A stretch of 52,496 nucleotides of DNA from Deltaproteobacteria bacterium (GTDB taxonomy: Bacteria > Desulfobacterota > Binatia > UBA12015): assembly GCA_016874795.1 (NCBI GenBank), contig VGTG01000017.1, positions 1 through 52,496 on the forward strand. The letters are read 5' to 3'. The position numbers and the translations under genes are program-made. Below, piece by piece: positions 8,490 to 17,757 of this stretch; positions within the stretch are counted from its first letter, which is position 1, and every line of letters starts with the position of its first letter. The notes beneath the pieces were generated by a model, which saw only the letters and a list, made by a program, of their open reading frames with translations, ran no database searches and had not been told where the DNA came from.

Positions 8490-9251
8490 ATGACGAACAT
8501 CGACGCGTTCCTTTCGCTGCCGCTGTGGGTGATCACGATCGTCGTGTTCCTCGGCTGGGGCGCGGTCGCGGTCGTGACCCATCGCGTGCTGGTCCCCTGG
8601 ATCGCGGGACGGGAAGGCTCGAAGCTCGGCGGCTTCGAGGCCGAGGTCGTCGCGTTGATGGGGCTGACGTTCGGTCTCCTGATCTCGTTCAATGCCGTCA
8701 CGGTCTGGCAGACGGTCGACATGGCGCGCGACGCGGTGATCCGCGAGGTCGCCGCACTCGAGGAAGCCGGCTACGAGATCGACGCGCTCGCGGACGCCGA
8801 CCGGGAGCGCGCGAAGGAGACGCTGCGGAAGTACGTCGACTACGTCCTCGATACCGAGTGGCCGCTCCTCGCCTACGGCGAGGCGCAGACCGAGCGTCCG
8901 CAGCCGCTCCTCGATCTGATCGCGATCGGGCGGGAGGTCGGCCACGATCACCTCTACGACGCGCTCGACACCGCGGTCGACGCGCGGATGGAGCGCATCC
9001 GTCTCAGCCTCTATCGGATGAGCCGCGCTCGCTGGTCGGTCGTCATCTGGCTCGCTGCGCTGCTGACGATCTCGATGGGTCTCCTGCACGCGGAGCATCC
9101 GCGCGGACGGGCCGTGGCGCTCACCTTCGTCGCAATCGCGATCGGCGTCTGCTTCATCATCCTCTTCGCGCACGGTCGCCCGTTCGTCGGCGAGAACGCG
9201 CTGCAGCCGACGGACCTGCGAACGCTCGCGGACCGTCTCGCGCAATCCTGA
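8490..9251 (+). CDS. DUF4239-family membrane protein, 253 aa
   Basis: Four predicted membrane helices arranged 2+2: about 8-30 (LPLWVITIVVFLGWGAVAV), 48-68 (VVALMGLTFGLLISFNAV), then a long soluble helical section, then 180-200 (WSVVIWLAALLTISMGLL) and 208-228 (VALTFVAIAIGVCFIILFA). Length, layout and the FGLLISFNAV segment match the bestrophin-like DUF4239 family, whose function is not established. ATG 8490 has GGGGAGG about 8 bases upstream. It is divergent from the ECF41-like sigma gene with 168 bp between them; I saw no reliable promoter in that gap. Confidence 0.75.
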   Translation: MTNIDAFLSLPLWVITIVVFLGWGAVAVVTHRVLVPWIAGREGSKLGGFEAEVVALMGLTFGLLISFNAVTVWQTVDMARDAVIREVAALEEAGYEIDALADADRERAKETLRKYVDYVLDTEWPLLAYGEAQTERPQPLLDLIAIGREVGHDHLYDALDTAVDARMERIRLSLYRMSRARWSVVIWLAALLTISMGLLHAEHPRGRAVALTFVAIAIGVCFIILFAHGRPFVGENALQPTDLRTLADRLAQS

Positions 9252-9326
9252 AGAAGCGGACCGGGTCCACGGACGGCGAATCGGGGCGCTTGGCGCACGC
9301 CGCCTCGTGGGGCTAGCTTGCGCGCC

Positions 9327-11120
<1,794 letters not shown>

Positions 11121-11156
11121 AGCCGACCTGAGGGTGACCCCCGCCGACCTGAGACG

Positions 11157-11356
11157 GTGTTCGTCGATCTGATCGCGGGAGACGAGCTGAGCCTCGTCGG
11201 CCCGACGTTCAAGCTCGTGACCGCGGGCACCTACATCGTCGGCGACGTCATCGTGCAGGCTTCGGCGGGCGACTCGCTCGAGCTCTTCGTCGACGGGCTC
11301 GCGCTGACACTCGTCCCCGGAGACTCCGCCTCGATCACGATCCAGCGTTTGAGCCG
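11157..11356 (+). pseudogene. Degraded reading frame downstream of the esterase
   Basis: From GTG 11157 about 65 codons show strong third-position G/C and a beta-type composition (LIAGDELSLVGPTFKLV, SLELFVDGLALTLVPGD), after which the same frame turns into arginine-rich non-coding sequence and stays open to 12149. It has the look of the remains of an exported or surface protein whose 3' end was lost. There is no good ribosome site. Just upstream an 11-bp direct repeat (GCCGACCTGAG) occurs at 11122-11132 and 11143-11153. It could also be a chance open frame. Together with the palindromes after it, this accounts for the 408-bp gap between the esterase and EF-hand genes. Confidence 0.3.
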
Positions 11357-11428
11357 AGACCGTGAGCTCTCGCGCGCCACGGCCGGGCGCGCCGAGCGCG
11401 GGAGGAGGGGGCGGCGACGTAGTCGAAC

Positions 11429-11518
11429 GAGGGGCACGCGCCCCTCACCCCATGCGGCAGAGCCGCCTGGGGCCCCACTCCCGCGCTCGCTTCGCTCGGC
11501 CGCGCGCCATGCGCGCGG
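11429..11518. repeat. Cluster of three palindromes in the gap before the EF-hand gene
   Basis: Three hairpins sit within 90 bp. The first is 11429-11446, GAGGGGC/GCCCCTC with a 4-nt loop. The second is 11448-11472, an 11-position stem (CCCCA, one mismatch, GCGGC) around AGA. The third is 11500-11518, CCGCGCGC/GCGCGCGG around CAT. They lie just past the stop of the EF-hand gene (its TAG is at 11529-11531), so they could be a terminator for it and, on the other strand, for the esterase transcript. The compact tandem layout also resembles REP-type intergenic palindromes. Which of these is true cannot be decided from one copy. Confidence 0.5.
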
Positions 11519-11528
11519 AGGCACGCGA

Positions 11529-12044
11529 CTAGAACTTCTCGTTGATGATGTTCGGGACGACCGGCTCGGTCGCGTCCTCGCTGTAGTAGCTGTTCGTCAC
11601 CTGGTTCATCATCTCGCCGCGGTCGACCATCCCGTCCTTGTTCTCGTCCGCGTTCGTGAAGACTCCCTCGAGCTTCTCGCCGAGCGTCGCCGCCTCGTCC
11701 TTGTCGACGACGCCGTCTTTGTTCTTGTCGGCCTTCTCGTGCGTGGACATCGAGTCGGAGGCGCTCTGCGCGACCGCCTTCCCGAGCTCGAAGAGGGTCA
11801 CCTGACCGTCGGCGTCGCCGTCGGCGGACTTGAAGTCCGCGGCGGAGGAGGAGAAGAAGCCGGCTTTCTTCGCTTCGTCCGGGCTGAGCTTCCCGTCGCC
11901 GTTCTCATCCGCCTTCTGGAACGCCTTCTGGAAGGCGGGAGTCGGCGAGGGATCCGGCGCGGCGAGAGCCGCCGGCGCGAGAGCGAGCGAGAGGGTGAGC
12001 GAGAAGGCGAGTGCGAACGTGCCGCGTGCGAGCGTTGGCTTCAT
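11529..12044 (-). CDS. Exported EF-hand calcium-binding protein, 171 aa
   Basis: A Sec signal peptide (MKPTLARGTFALAFSLTLSL, cleavage near ALAA-PDP) is followed by four EF-hand loops: DENGDGKLSPDE, DGDADGQVTLFE, DKNKDGVVDKDE and DENKDGMVDRGE. Each has the D-x-D/N-x-D-G spacing and terminal Glu, so calcium binding in the periplasm or outside is well supported; the biological role is not known. I take the ATG at 12044. The alternative ATG at 12065 lies inside the palindromic element that occupies 12054-12241 and would put an unusual MQASLGR ahead of the signal peptide. Because that element ends only 9 bp from the chosen start, the gene has no recognisable ribosome site of its own. It ends in TAG. 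Confidence 0.85.
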   Translation of the reverse strand: MKPTLARGTFALAFSLTLSLALAPAALAAPDPSPTPAFQKAFQKADENGDGKLSPDEAKKAGFFSSSAADFKSADGDADGQVTLFELGKAVAQSASDSMSTHEKADKNKDGVVDKDEAATLGEKLEGVFTNADENKDGMVDRGEMMNQVTNSYYSEDATEPVVPNIINEKF

Positions 12045-12053
12045 GCGGCCGAG

Positions 12054-12241
12054 GCTAGCCTGCATTTCTCACCAGATCACGTCGCGAGGCGGTCGAGAGT
12101 GCCGAAGATTCGCGAGCCTCGGACCGGAGGGCGACGCAGGCGTACTTGAACAGTACGTCGAGGAGCCCGGAGGGAGAAGCTCGCGAAGATTCGGTGCTAT
12201 CGGCCGCCGCAGTAGGGATCTGGTGAGAAATGCAGGCTAGC
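12054..12241. repeat. 188-bp palindromic element with perfect 25-bp terminal inverted repeats (MITE-like)
   Basis: The arms at 12054-12078 and 12217-12241 are perfect reverse complements over 25 bp, each carrying CTAG near the outer end. A second nested palindrome, CGTACT-TGAAC-AGTACG (12141-12157), lies almost exactly at the centre, and GAAGATTCG occurs in both halves, so the whole element could fold into one long cruciform or hairpin. There is no coding capacity. The plan (CTAG-containing ends, central GTAC-rich stem, about 190 bp) resembles a family of intergenic palindromic elements I recall from deltaproteobacterial genomes; this is memory, not a search. It sits between two minus-strand genes and abuts the EF-hand start codon. 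Confidence 0.8.
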
Positions 12242-12286
12242 AGGTCGGCCGCGCTCCCTCATGCGGCGCGAGGCACTTTTCGTCGC

Positions 12287-13096
12287 TCAGCCGGCGGTCG
12301 CGCCGTCCGACGCCCCGCGGCGGAGGCGCGAGGAGAGGGCCGAGAAGGCCGCCATGTGATCGTCCGTCAGCTCGAACGACGTCGTACCGGCCTCGAAGTG
12401 CGCGGCGTTCGCGCGCATCAGGCGGAGCACGGCGTCGCGCGGCACGACGAACGTCACCTGCTCGTCGCGCAGCTCGGAGCGCGGGCCGCGGCCCTGGCGG
12501 CGCGGCTTCTTCGCGTCGTACTGCACCACGGGGAGCTCGACGATCGTGCCGTCGATCCGGAGCTGTCCCGTCTTCGTCCCGGCGAGGCTGCCGCGCGCGC
12601 TCCGGCGATCGAGGGTCATCCACACGATCGCGGTGCCCGGCTCCGGCGGCCGGATCGCGCGGAAGTGGATCCACTCGCGCATCGGGAGAGGACCCTCGTC
12701 GATCGTGCGGTAGCTCGGCGTCGAGTAGCTCGTCGCTCCCGAGCTCGGGTCGCGATTCACCTGCAGCGAGACACGCCGCATCGGGACGTGCTCCGCCTGG
12801 ATCTCGACTTCCTCCTGCGCGGTTCCGTCCGGACCGGGTGGGTGCGCGATCACGCGGCCCGTCGCCGGCGCGGCGGGCGTCACGCCGGCGGGCGCCGCCT
12901 GCGGATTTCCCTGCTGCTGGCGGAGGCGCTCGACCTCCTCACGGAGCCGCGCGTTCTCGTCGCGGAGCTCCTGCACCTCGTCGGTCGCGTGCGCCGCCTC
13001 GGGCGCACCGAGGCCCGCCCCGAGGAGGAGAGCAGAAGCGAGCACGAGTCGCGCCCGGCGCGCGCGCTTGCAGGCCCAATTCGTCGTCCTTCGCAC
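12287..13096 (-). CDS. Exported coiled-coil protein, 269 aa, function unknown
   Basis: The GTG start at 13096 is preceded by GGAGGGAAGAC. The N-terminus has a basic stretch and a hydrophobic core ending EAAHA-TDE, a likely signal peptide cleaved near residue 38. A short coiled coil follows (about 39-62, VQELRDENARLREEVERLRQ), then a proline/alanine linker and a C-terminal domain of about 170 aa rich in beta strands. The coiled coil after a signal peptide suggests oligomerisation in the periplasm. The C-terminal region does not match any family I recognise. The palindromic element lies 45 bp downstream, before the EF-hand gene. Confidence 0.7.
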   Translation of the reverse strand: MRRTTNWACKRARRARLVLASALLLGAGLGAPEAAHATDEVQELRDENARLREEVERLRQQQGNPQAAPAGVTPAAPATGRVIAHPPGPDGTAQEEVEIQAEHVPMRRVSLQVNRDPSSGATSYSTPSYRTIDEGPLPMREWIHFRAIRPPEPGTAIVWMTLDRRSARGSLAGTKTGQLRIDGTIVELPVVQYDAKKPRRQGRGPRSELRDEQVTFVVPRDAVLRLMRANAAHFEAGTTSFELTDDHMAAFSALSSRLRRGASDGATAG

Positions 13097-13163
13097 GTCT
13101 TCCCTCCGTCCTCGTCTGACCGCCTCCGGCCTACCACCCGCCGCGACGCGGAGAAAGGCGGCG

Positions 13164-13835
13164 TTACGAGCGCTCGATGTGCTCGTGCAGGAGACGGCCG
13201 AACCAGCGCCGGAAGCGGAGATCGGCGGAGCGGCGCTCCGCTCCGGTCGCGCCGAAGGCCTCCGTCGAGAGCGCGTCGCCGAGCGTCGCCGCGGTCGCGA
13301 GCCGGACGATGAACCACGAATCTTCGCGCGGCGGCGGACGAAGCCTTTGCTCTTTCGCGTGCGCGACGCGGCGCTCGTGCAGGATTCCTGCGATCCCGTC
13401 GAGGATCTCGCGCGTCTCGGCTCCGCCGTCGGCGGATTCGAAGGAGAGCTCGCGCCAGGCGAGAAGGCGCGCCGTCCCCGTGTCGCGCAGCGTCGAGAAG
13501 ACGTGCTCGATCATCTCGACGGCGCTCGCCTCGGTCGCCGGGCTGCGCGCGATCGCCTCGAGGATTTCCTCGCCGAGCTTGCGCCCGATCCGCTTCGCGA
13601 GCTCGCGCGTCAGCCCGTCGCGGCTCTCGAAGTGGTGCAGGATCGTCGGGTGCGAGATGCCCGCGTCGGCTGCGATCTCCTGCAGACGGATCGCCTCCGG
13701 ACCGCCGCGTCGGAGGCGCGCCTCGGCGGCGTCGAGGATGCGCTCGCGTGCTTCCTCGGCGGTGCGGCGGACGCGCATGCGGAGGGGATGGGGTTTGGCA
13801 GGCTTCTTCGAAGCCGAGGAGCGCTTTCCGGGCAC
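13164..13835 (-). CDS. TetR-family transcriptional regulator, 223 aa
   Basis: The N-terminal helix-turn-helix reads RILDAAEARLRRGGPEAIRL, then QEIAADAGISHPTILHHFES, the canonical TetR DNA-binding domain; the rest is a helical ligand-binding/dimer domain. GTG 13835 is preferred because AGGA lies 9 bases upstream; an ATG at 13778 with no ribosome site would give a 204-aa protein that still has the full DNA-binding domain. The gene diverges from coq4 with 57 bp between starts, and a pair of inverted operator-like sites fills that gap (13836-13880). It most likely represses both itself and coq4 and is released by an unknown ligand, perhaps a lipid or quinone-like compound. Confidence 0.88.
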   Translation of the reverse strand: MPGKRSSASKKPAKPHPLRMRVRRTAEEARERILDAAEARLRRGGPEAIRLQEIAADAGISHPTILHHFESRDGLTRELAKRIGRKLGEEILEAIARSPATEASAVEMIEHVFSTLRDTGTARLLAWRELSFESADGGAETREILDGIAGILHERRVAHAKEQRLRPPPREDSWFIVRLATAATLGDALSTEAFGATGAERRSADLRFRRWFGRLLHEHIERS

Positions 13836-13880
13836 TATTGACAATCCTGTCGATGTGGTCCATTTACAGTATTGTCGGTA
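13836..13880. promoter_or_regulatory. Paired inverted operator-like sites between tetR and coq4
   Basis: Site A at 13836-13855 contains GACAATCCTGTC; site B at 13861-13880, read on the other strand, contains GACAATACTGTA. The two 20-mers agree at 15 of 20 positions and their centres are 25 bp apart, so they form one large inverted arrangement across the intergenic gap. Each site is itself roughly palindromic (ACA...TGT). A TTGACA (13838-13843), a perfect -35 match, lies inside site A with a 17-bp gap to a weak CATTTA, so a repressor on site A would cover the -35 of a coq4 promoter. Site B ends where the coq4 Shine-Dalgarno AGGAGGTGG begins. Confidence 0.6.
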
Positions 13881-13892
13881 GGAGGTGGAACC

Positions 13893-14612
13893 ATGGCGAG
13901 CTCGACCGCTCGAAAGAAGATCCGTCCTCTCGTTGCGCTGCGCGCCATTCGCGCACTCATCCAGGATCCCGACGACACCCGCAAGGTCTTCGAGGTGATC
14001 GACGCGCTCTCGGGGAGCGCACTCGAGCGGGCGTTCCGGCGCTTTCGCGGCACCGAGACGGGACGTCGCCTCCTCGAAGAGCGTCCCGATCTGCTCGCCG
14101 TCCTGAGCGACCGCGAGCGTCTTCTCGCGATGCGGGTCGGTACGCTCGGCCGCGCGTACGGTGAGTTCGTCCACCGCGAGCAGCTCTCCGCCGACGGGCT
14201 CGTCGAGGCGAGCATGACCGCCGAGGAGCTCGATCCGACGATCCCGGAGGAGCGCTTCTGGTTCGGCGAGCGCCTGCGCGACATGCACGATCTCTGGCAC
14301 GTCGTCACCGGCTACAACCGCGACCTGATCGGCGAAGCGGCGCTCCTCTCGTTCACCTATGCGCAGGTGCGAAACCGCGGCGTCGGGCTGATCGTCCTCG
14401 CGGCGTACCTGCAGGCGAACGGCGAGATCCGCTGGGCGCGGAAGGTGATGCGCGACGCGTACCGCCGTGGAAATCGCGCCGCGTGGTTCGCCGGACAGGA
14501 CTGGGAAGCGCTCCTCGAGCGCCCGCTCGCCGAGGTGCGCCGCGATCTCGGCGTCGAGGCGCTGCCGGTCTACCAGGAGATCCGTTCCGAGGGCGCTCCC
14601 TCGCTCGCCTGA
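13893..14612 (+). CDS. Coq4-family protein, 239 aa
   Basis: Coq4 proteins act in ubiquinone biosynthesis in eukaryotes, as an organiser of the Coq complex and recently linked to oxidative decarboxylation of the ring; bacterial homologues are less well studied. The signature metal-binding segment is present: MHDLWHVVTGYNRDLIGEAA (about residues 130-149), which fits HDxxH-x11-E. The whole protein is helical and of typical length. ATG 13893 has an excellent AGGAGGTGG 5-6 bases upstream. No other quinone gene is nearby, and tight divergent control by a TetR regulator suggests an inducible lipid- or quinone-related role rather than housekeeping synthesis. Confidence 0.85.
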   Translation: MASSTARKKIRPLVALRAIRALIQDPDDTRKVFEVIDALSGSALERAFRRFRGTETGRRLLEERPDLLAVLSDRERLLAMRVGTLGRAYGEFVHREQLSADGLVEASMTAEELDPTIPEERFWFGERLRDMHDLWHVVTGYNRDLIGEAALLSFTYAQVRNRGVGLIVLAAYLQANGEIRWARKVMRDAYRRGNRAAWFAGQDWEALLERPLAEVRRDLGVEALPVYQEIRSEGAPSLA

Positions 14613-14744
14613 GCGACTGGATCGGTCGGATGGATCCATCGCGCCGTCCTCGCCTTTCGAGATCGACGCCTGGACCGAGTCCTCTCCACGAGCGCGCAAT
14701 CGAAGCGCTTGATCTCGATCGGTCGAGCGAAATAAGGGCGGGAG

Positions 14745-15791
14745 ATGCGCCCCCCCTCCGGCACCGCCGCGCTCCTCGCGGCCGTCGCAGTGGGCTTCGT
14801 CGCCTGCTCCTCCGAGGCTCCGGAGGAGATCGGGGCCACGGCCAAGGTCGAGCGTTCCCGCATCGAGCGCCGGATCGTCGCGACCGGCACGATCGAGCCG
14901 GAAAAGGAAGTCGAGGTCCGGCCGCGGATCTCCGGCATCGTCGAGGCCGTGCACGTCGAAGCGGGCGACCGCGTCGCCGCGGGCGAGCCTCTGATCGAGG
15001 TCGAGCGCGAGCTGACGCAGTACCGTCTGCGCGAGGCTCAGGCGCAGCTCGACGAAGCGCGTGCCGAGCTCCGCTTCGCCGGGGCGGCGCGGCAGCGTGC
15101 GGACAAGCTCCATCGCGGCGGGACGATGGACGAGCAGGCGTACGACGAGGTCGCGGCGCGATTCGAGCGCGCTCAGGCCGCTGCGGCGCGAGCCGAGGCG
15201 AGCGAGCGTCTTCTCCAGGTCGAGCTGCGGTACGCGACCGTCGAGGCGCCGATCGACGGGAAGATCCTCGACGTCGACGTCGAGGAGGGTTCGGCGGTCG
15301 CCTCGGTGGCTTCGGTGACGGGCGGGACGCCGCTTCTCTCGATCGCCGCGGACGAGGTCCTCCACCTCGAGGGCCTGGTCGACGAGAACGAGATCGCCCG
15401 CGTCGCGATCGGGCAGGAAGCGCGTCTCCGCACGGAGGCGTTCGGCGATCGCGTGTTCCGCGGGCGCGTCCGTGACGTCGCGCCGATCGGTGAGCGCCAA
15501 CAGAGCGTCACCTACTTCGAGGTCGAGGTCGCGATCGAGGACGAGGACGCGAAGCTCCTCCGGCCGCGGATGTCGGGAGACGCGGACATCATTGCCGAGG
15601 TGGTCGAGGACGCTCTCGTCATCCCCGAGACTGCGCTCGTCTACGACGGCGAGGACGTGTTCGTCGAGCACGTGGTGTCGCGCGATCCGCCCGAGACCGA
15701 GCGCGTCCCGATCGAGATCGGTATCGTCGACGACGATCGCGTCGAGGTGAAGAAGGGCCTCGAGGAGGGCTGGGAGGTCGAGCTTCGATGA
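14745..15791 (+). CDS. MacA/HlyD-like periplasmic adaptor lipoprotein, 348 aa
   Basis: First gene of a four-gene export operon. The N-terminus LLAAVAVGFVACSS is a lipoprotein signal (Cys 21). The order is typical of membrane fusion proteins: a first half lipoyl/biotinyl-like strand set (VEVRPRISGIVEAVHVEAGD), an alpha-helical hairpin (about 90-150), the second lipoyl half (ATVEAPIDGKILDVDVEEGS), then beta-barrel and membrane-proximal domains (GLVDENEIARVAIGQEARLR; RPRMSGDADI). It would link the inner-membrane transporter made from the next genes to an outer-membrane exit duct, which is not encoded here. ATG 14745 has GGGCGGGAG directly upstream. Its stop overlaps the ATPase start (ATGA, 15788-15791). 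Confidence 0.88.
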   Translation: MRPPSGTAALLAAVAVGFVACSSEAPEEIGATAKVERSRIERRIVATGTIEPEKEVEVRPRISGIVEAVHVEAGDRVAAGEPLIEVERELTQYRLREAQAQLDEARAELRFAGAARQRADKLHRGGTMDEQAYDEVAARFERAQAAAARAEASERLLQVELRYATVEAPIDGKILDVDVEEGSAVASVASVTGGTPLLSIAADEVLHLEGLVDENEIARVAIGQEARLRTEAFGDRVFRGRVRDVAPIGERQQSVTYFEVEVAIEDEDAKLLRPRMSGDADIIAEVVEDALVIPETALVYDGEDVFVEHVVSRDPPETERVPIEIGIVDDDRVEVKKGLEEGWEVELR

Positions 15792-16516
15792 GGGACGAGG
15801 CGACGCGGGCGGAAGCGTCGACGCCCGTCGTCTCGTTGCGAGGGATCTCGAAGACCTACGCGAGCGGGCGCGTGCACGTGGAGGCGCTGTCCGGCGTCGA
15901 CCTCCGGATCGACCGTGCGGAGCTTCTCGCGATCATGGGCCCCTCGGGCTCCGGGAAGACGACCTTGATGGAGATCCTCGGCTGCCTGCTGCAGCCGACC
16001 TCCGGCGAATACCGCTTCCGCGGAACGCCGATCCAGTCGATCAAGCCCGACGGGCTCGCGAGGCTCCGCGGCGAGGAGATCGGCTTCGTGTTCCAGAGCT
16101 TCAACCTCTTGCCGCGCCTGACCGCGGTCGAGAACGTCGAGCTGCCGCTCTCGTACCGCCGGATCGGACGGAAGGAGCGGCGCAGCCGGGCTCTCGCGAG
16201 CCTCGAGCGCGTCGGGCTCGCGGAGCGGACGCGTCACCTCCCGTCGGAGATGTCCGGCGGCGAGCGCCAGCGCGTCGCGATCGCGCGTGCTCTCGTGAAT
16301 GCACCGAGCTTCATCCTCGCGGACGAGCCGACGGGAAACCTCGACACGAGGACGGGCGCCGACATCATGGCTCTCCTGCACCGCTTGAACGACGACGGCA
16401 CGACGGTCGTCCTCGTCACGCACGATCTCGCGGTCGGCGACTCGGCGAAGCGCCGCCTCTACATCCGCGACGGCCGCGTGCAGGAGCACGCTCCCGAGGA
16501 GTGGGGGCCGCGGTGA
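15788..16516 (+). CDS. ABC transporter ATPase, MacB/LolD type, 242 aa
   Basis: Nucleotide-binding subunit of a type VII (MacB-like) ABC exporter. Walker A GPSGSGKT is at 51-58, the Q-loop is FVFQSFNLLPRLTAVENV, the signature MSGGERQRVAIARAL, Walker B FILADEPTGNLD, and the switch histidine is in VLVTHD. The phrase NLLPRLTAVENVELPL is typical of the LolD/MacB/FtsE group. It is coupled to the adaptor gene upstream (ATGA) and to the first permease downstream (GTGA overlap at 16513-16516), so the subunits are made together. Confidence 0.93.
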   Translation: MRDEATRAEASTPVVSLRGISKTYASGRVHVEALSGVDLRIDRAELLAIMGPSGSGKTTLMEILGCLLQPTSGEYRFRGTPIQSIKPDGLARLRGEEIGFVFQSFNLLPRLTAVENVELPLSYRRIGRKERRSRALASLERVGLAERTRHLPSEMSGGERQRVAIARALVNAPSFILADEPTGNLDTRTGADIMALLHRLNDDGTTVVLVTHDLAVGDSAKRRLYIRDGRVQEHAPEEWGPR

Positions 16517-17754
16517 ACTTTGCGCAGATCGTGCGAAGCGCGCTCCTGACGCTCCAGACGCAGAAGCTCCGCACGGCGCTGACGCTCTTCGGGATGATCT
16601 GGGGCACGGCTTCCGTCGTGTTCCTCCTCGCCTGGGGCCTCGGGCTCGAGCGGATGCTCGAGAGCGGCTTCACGAGGCTCGGGAAGAACGTCGTGCACGC
16701 CTGGCCGGGCAAGATCGGCGAGGACTTCACGCCCGCCGCGGACCGGCGCGAGCTCTGGTTCACGCCCGCGGAGGTCGAGGCCGTCGAGAAGGGCGTGCGG
16801 AACGCCGATCTCGTCCTCGGCGAGTCGCGCGGCTGGTACCCGGTCACGTACGGAAGCACGCTTCTGACGCGCGACGTGCGCGGCGTCGAGCCGCGCCACA
16901 TGCACGTGCGCGGGACGAGGATCGCGGCGGGACGTGCGATCACGCGCGCGGACGTCGGGAGCCGTCACCGCGTCGCGGTTCTCGGCGACACCGCGCGGCA
17001 GAAGATCCTCGGCCCGGAGGGCCGCCTCGGCGCGACGATCCGCATCCTTGGCACGCCGTTCGAGGTGATCGGCTTCTTCGAGCGCGTCGGGACGCAGCTC
17101 ACGCGAGACGCGGACGAGATCGACGAGCAGGTCTGGATCCCGATCACCGCGCTGCACGGAATCCGCCCGGGACGCGGCGCCGATCGCGAGGTGATCGACA
17201 TCGTCGTGCTCCGGGCCCGGAGCCGCGAGACCTACGACGACCTGAAGACCGAGGTGCGCTCCATTCTCGCGCGCCAGCTCGGCGTCTCCCCGGACGACGA
17301 GGAAGCCGTCATCGTCATGAGCCCGATCGAGAATCTGAAGGCGATGCCGATCGACCAGATGCGCGGCATGCTCTTCGTGCTCGCGGTGACGACGCTCGGC
17401 ATCGGCGGGATCGGCATCCTCAACATGATGCTCGACTCCGTGCAGGAGCGCCGCCAGGAGATCGGCGTCCGCCTCGCGGTCGGTGCACGCCGCCGCGACG
17501 TCGTCGGACAGTTCTTCCTCGAGACGCTCGTCGTGACGGGGGTCGGCGGGCTCGTCGGCCTCGGGCTCGGCGTCGGGCTGTGCGCGTTGCTCGGCAGCTT
17601 GCACGCCCCCGACGTGATTCCGCTCCCGATCCTGCGCGCCTGGATCGTATGGACGGCGCTCGGTGTGATGACGCTCGTCGGCGTGCTCTCGGGCCTGATC
17701 CCGGCGTGGCGCGCTGCGGGCGTCGATCCGTCCGTCACGCTGCGCGCGGAGTGA
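16513..17754 (+). CDS. MacB/FtsX-type ABC permease, first of two, 413 aa
   Basis: Four-helix layout of the MacB permease family: one N-terminal helix (about 20-40, LRTALTLFGMIWGTASVVFL), a large periplasmic MacB-PCD domain (about 45-275), then three C-terminal helices with the family motif IGGIGILNMMLDSVQERRQE-IGVR near 293-315 and a closing helix that ends GLIPAWRAAGVDPSVTLRAE. GTG at 16513 overlaps the ATPase stop (GTGA); an in-frame GTG at 16501 is less likely. Substrates of such systems include antibiotics, peptides, lipoproteins and toxins; none can be assigned here. Confidence 0.9.
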   Translation: MNFAQIVRSALLTLQTQKLRTALTLFGMIWGTASVVFLLAWGLGLERMLESGFTRLGKNVVHAWPGKIGEDFTPAADRRELWFTPAEVEAVEKGVRNADLVLGESRGWYPVTYGSTLLTRDVRGVEPRHMHVRGTRIAAGRAITRADVGSRHRVAVLGDTARQKILGPEGRLGATIRILGTPFEVIGFFERVGTQLTRDADEIDEQVWIPITALHGIRPGRGADREVIDIVVLRARSRETYDDLKTEVRSILARQLGVSPDDEEAVIVMSPIENLKAMPIDQMRGMLFVLAVTTLGIGGIGILNMMLDSVQERRQEIGVRLAVGARRRDVVGQFFLETLVVTGVGGLVGLGLGVGLCALLGSLHAPDVIPLPILRAWIVWTALGVMTLVGVLSGLIPAWRAAGVDPSVTLRAE

Positions 17755-17757
17755 GCC

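Noticed and set aside
12065-12065. ATG at 12065 as start of the EF-hand protein
   Set aside because: It lies in the arm of the palindromic element and adds residues in front of a good signal peptide that starts at 12044.
14709-14737. TTGATC...ATAAGG as promoter for the MacA-like operon
   Set aside because: Poor -10 match, and it would leave almost no leader before the ATG at 14745.
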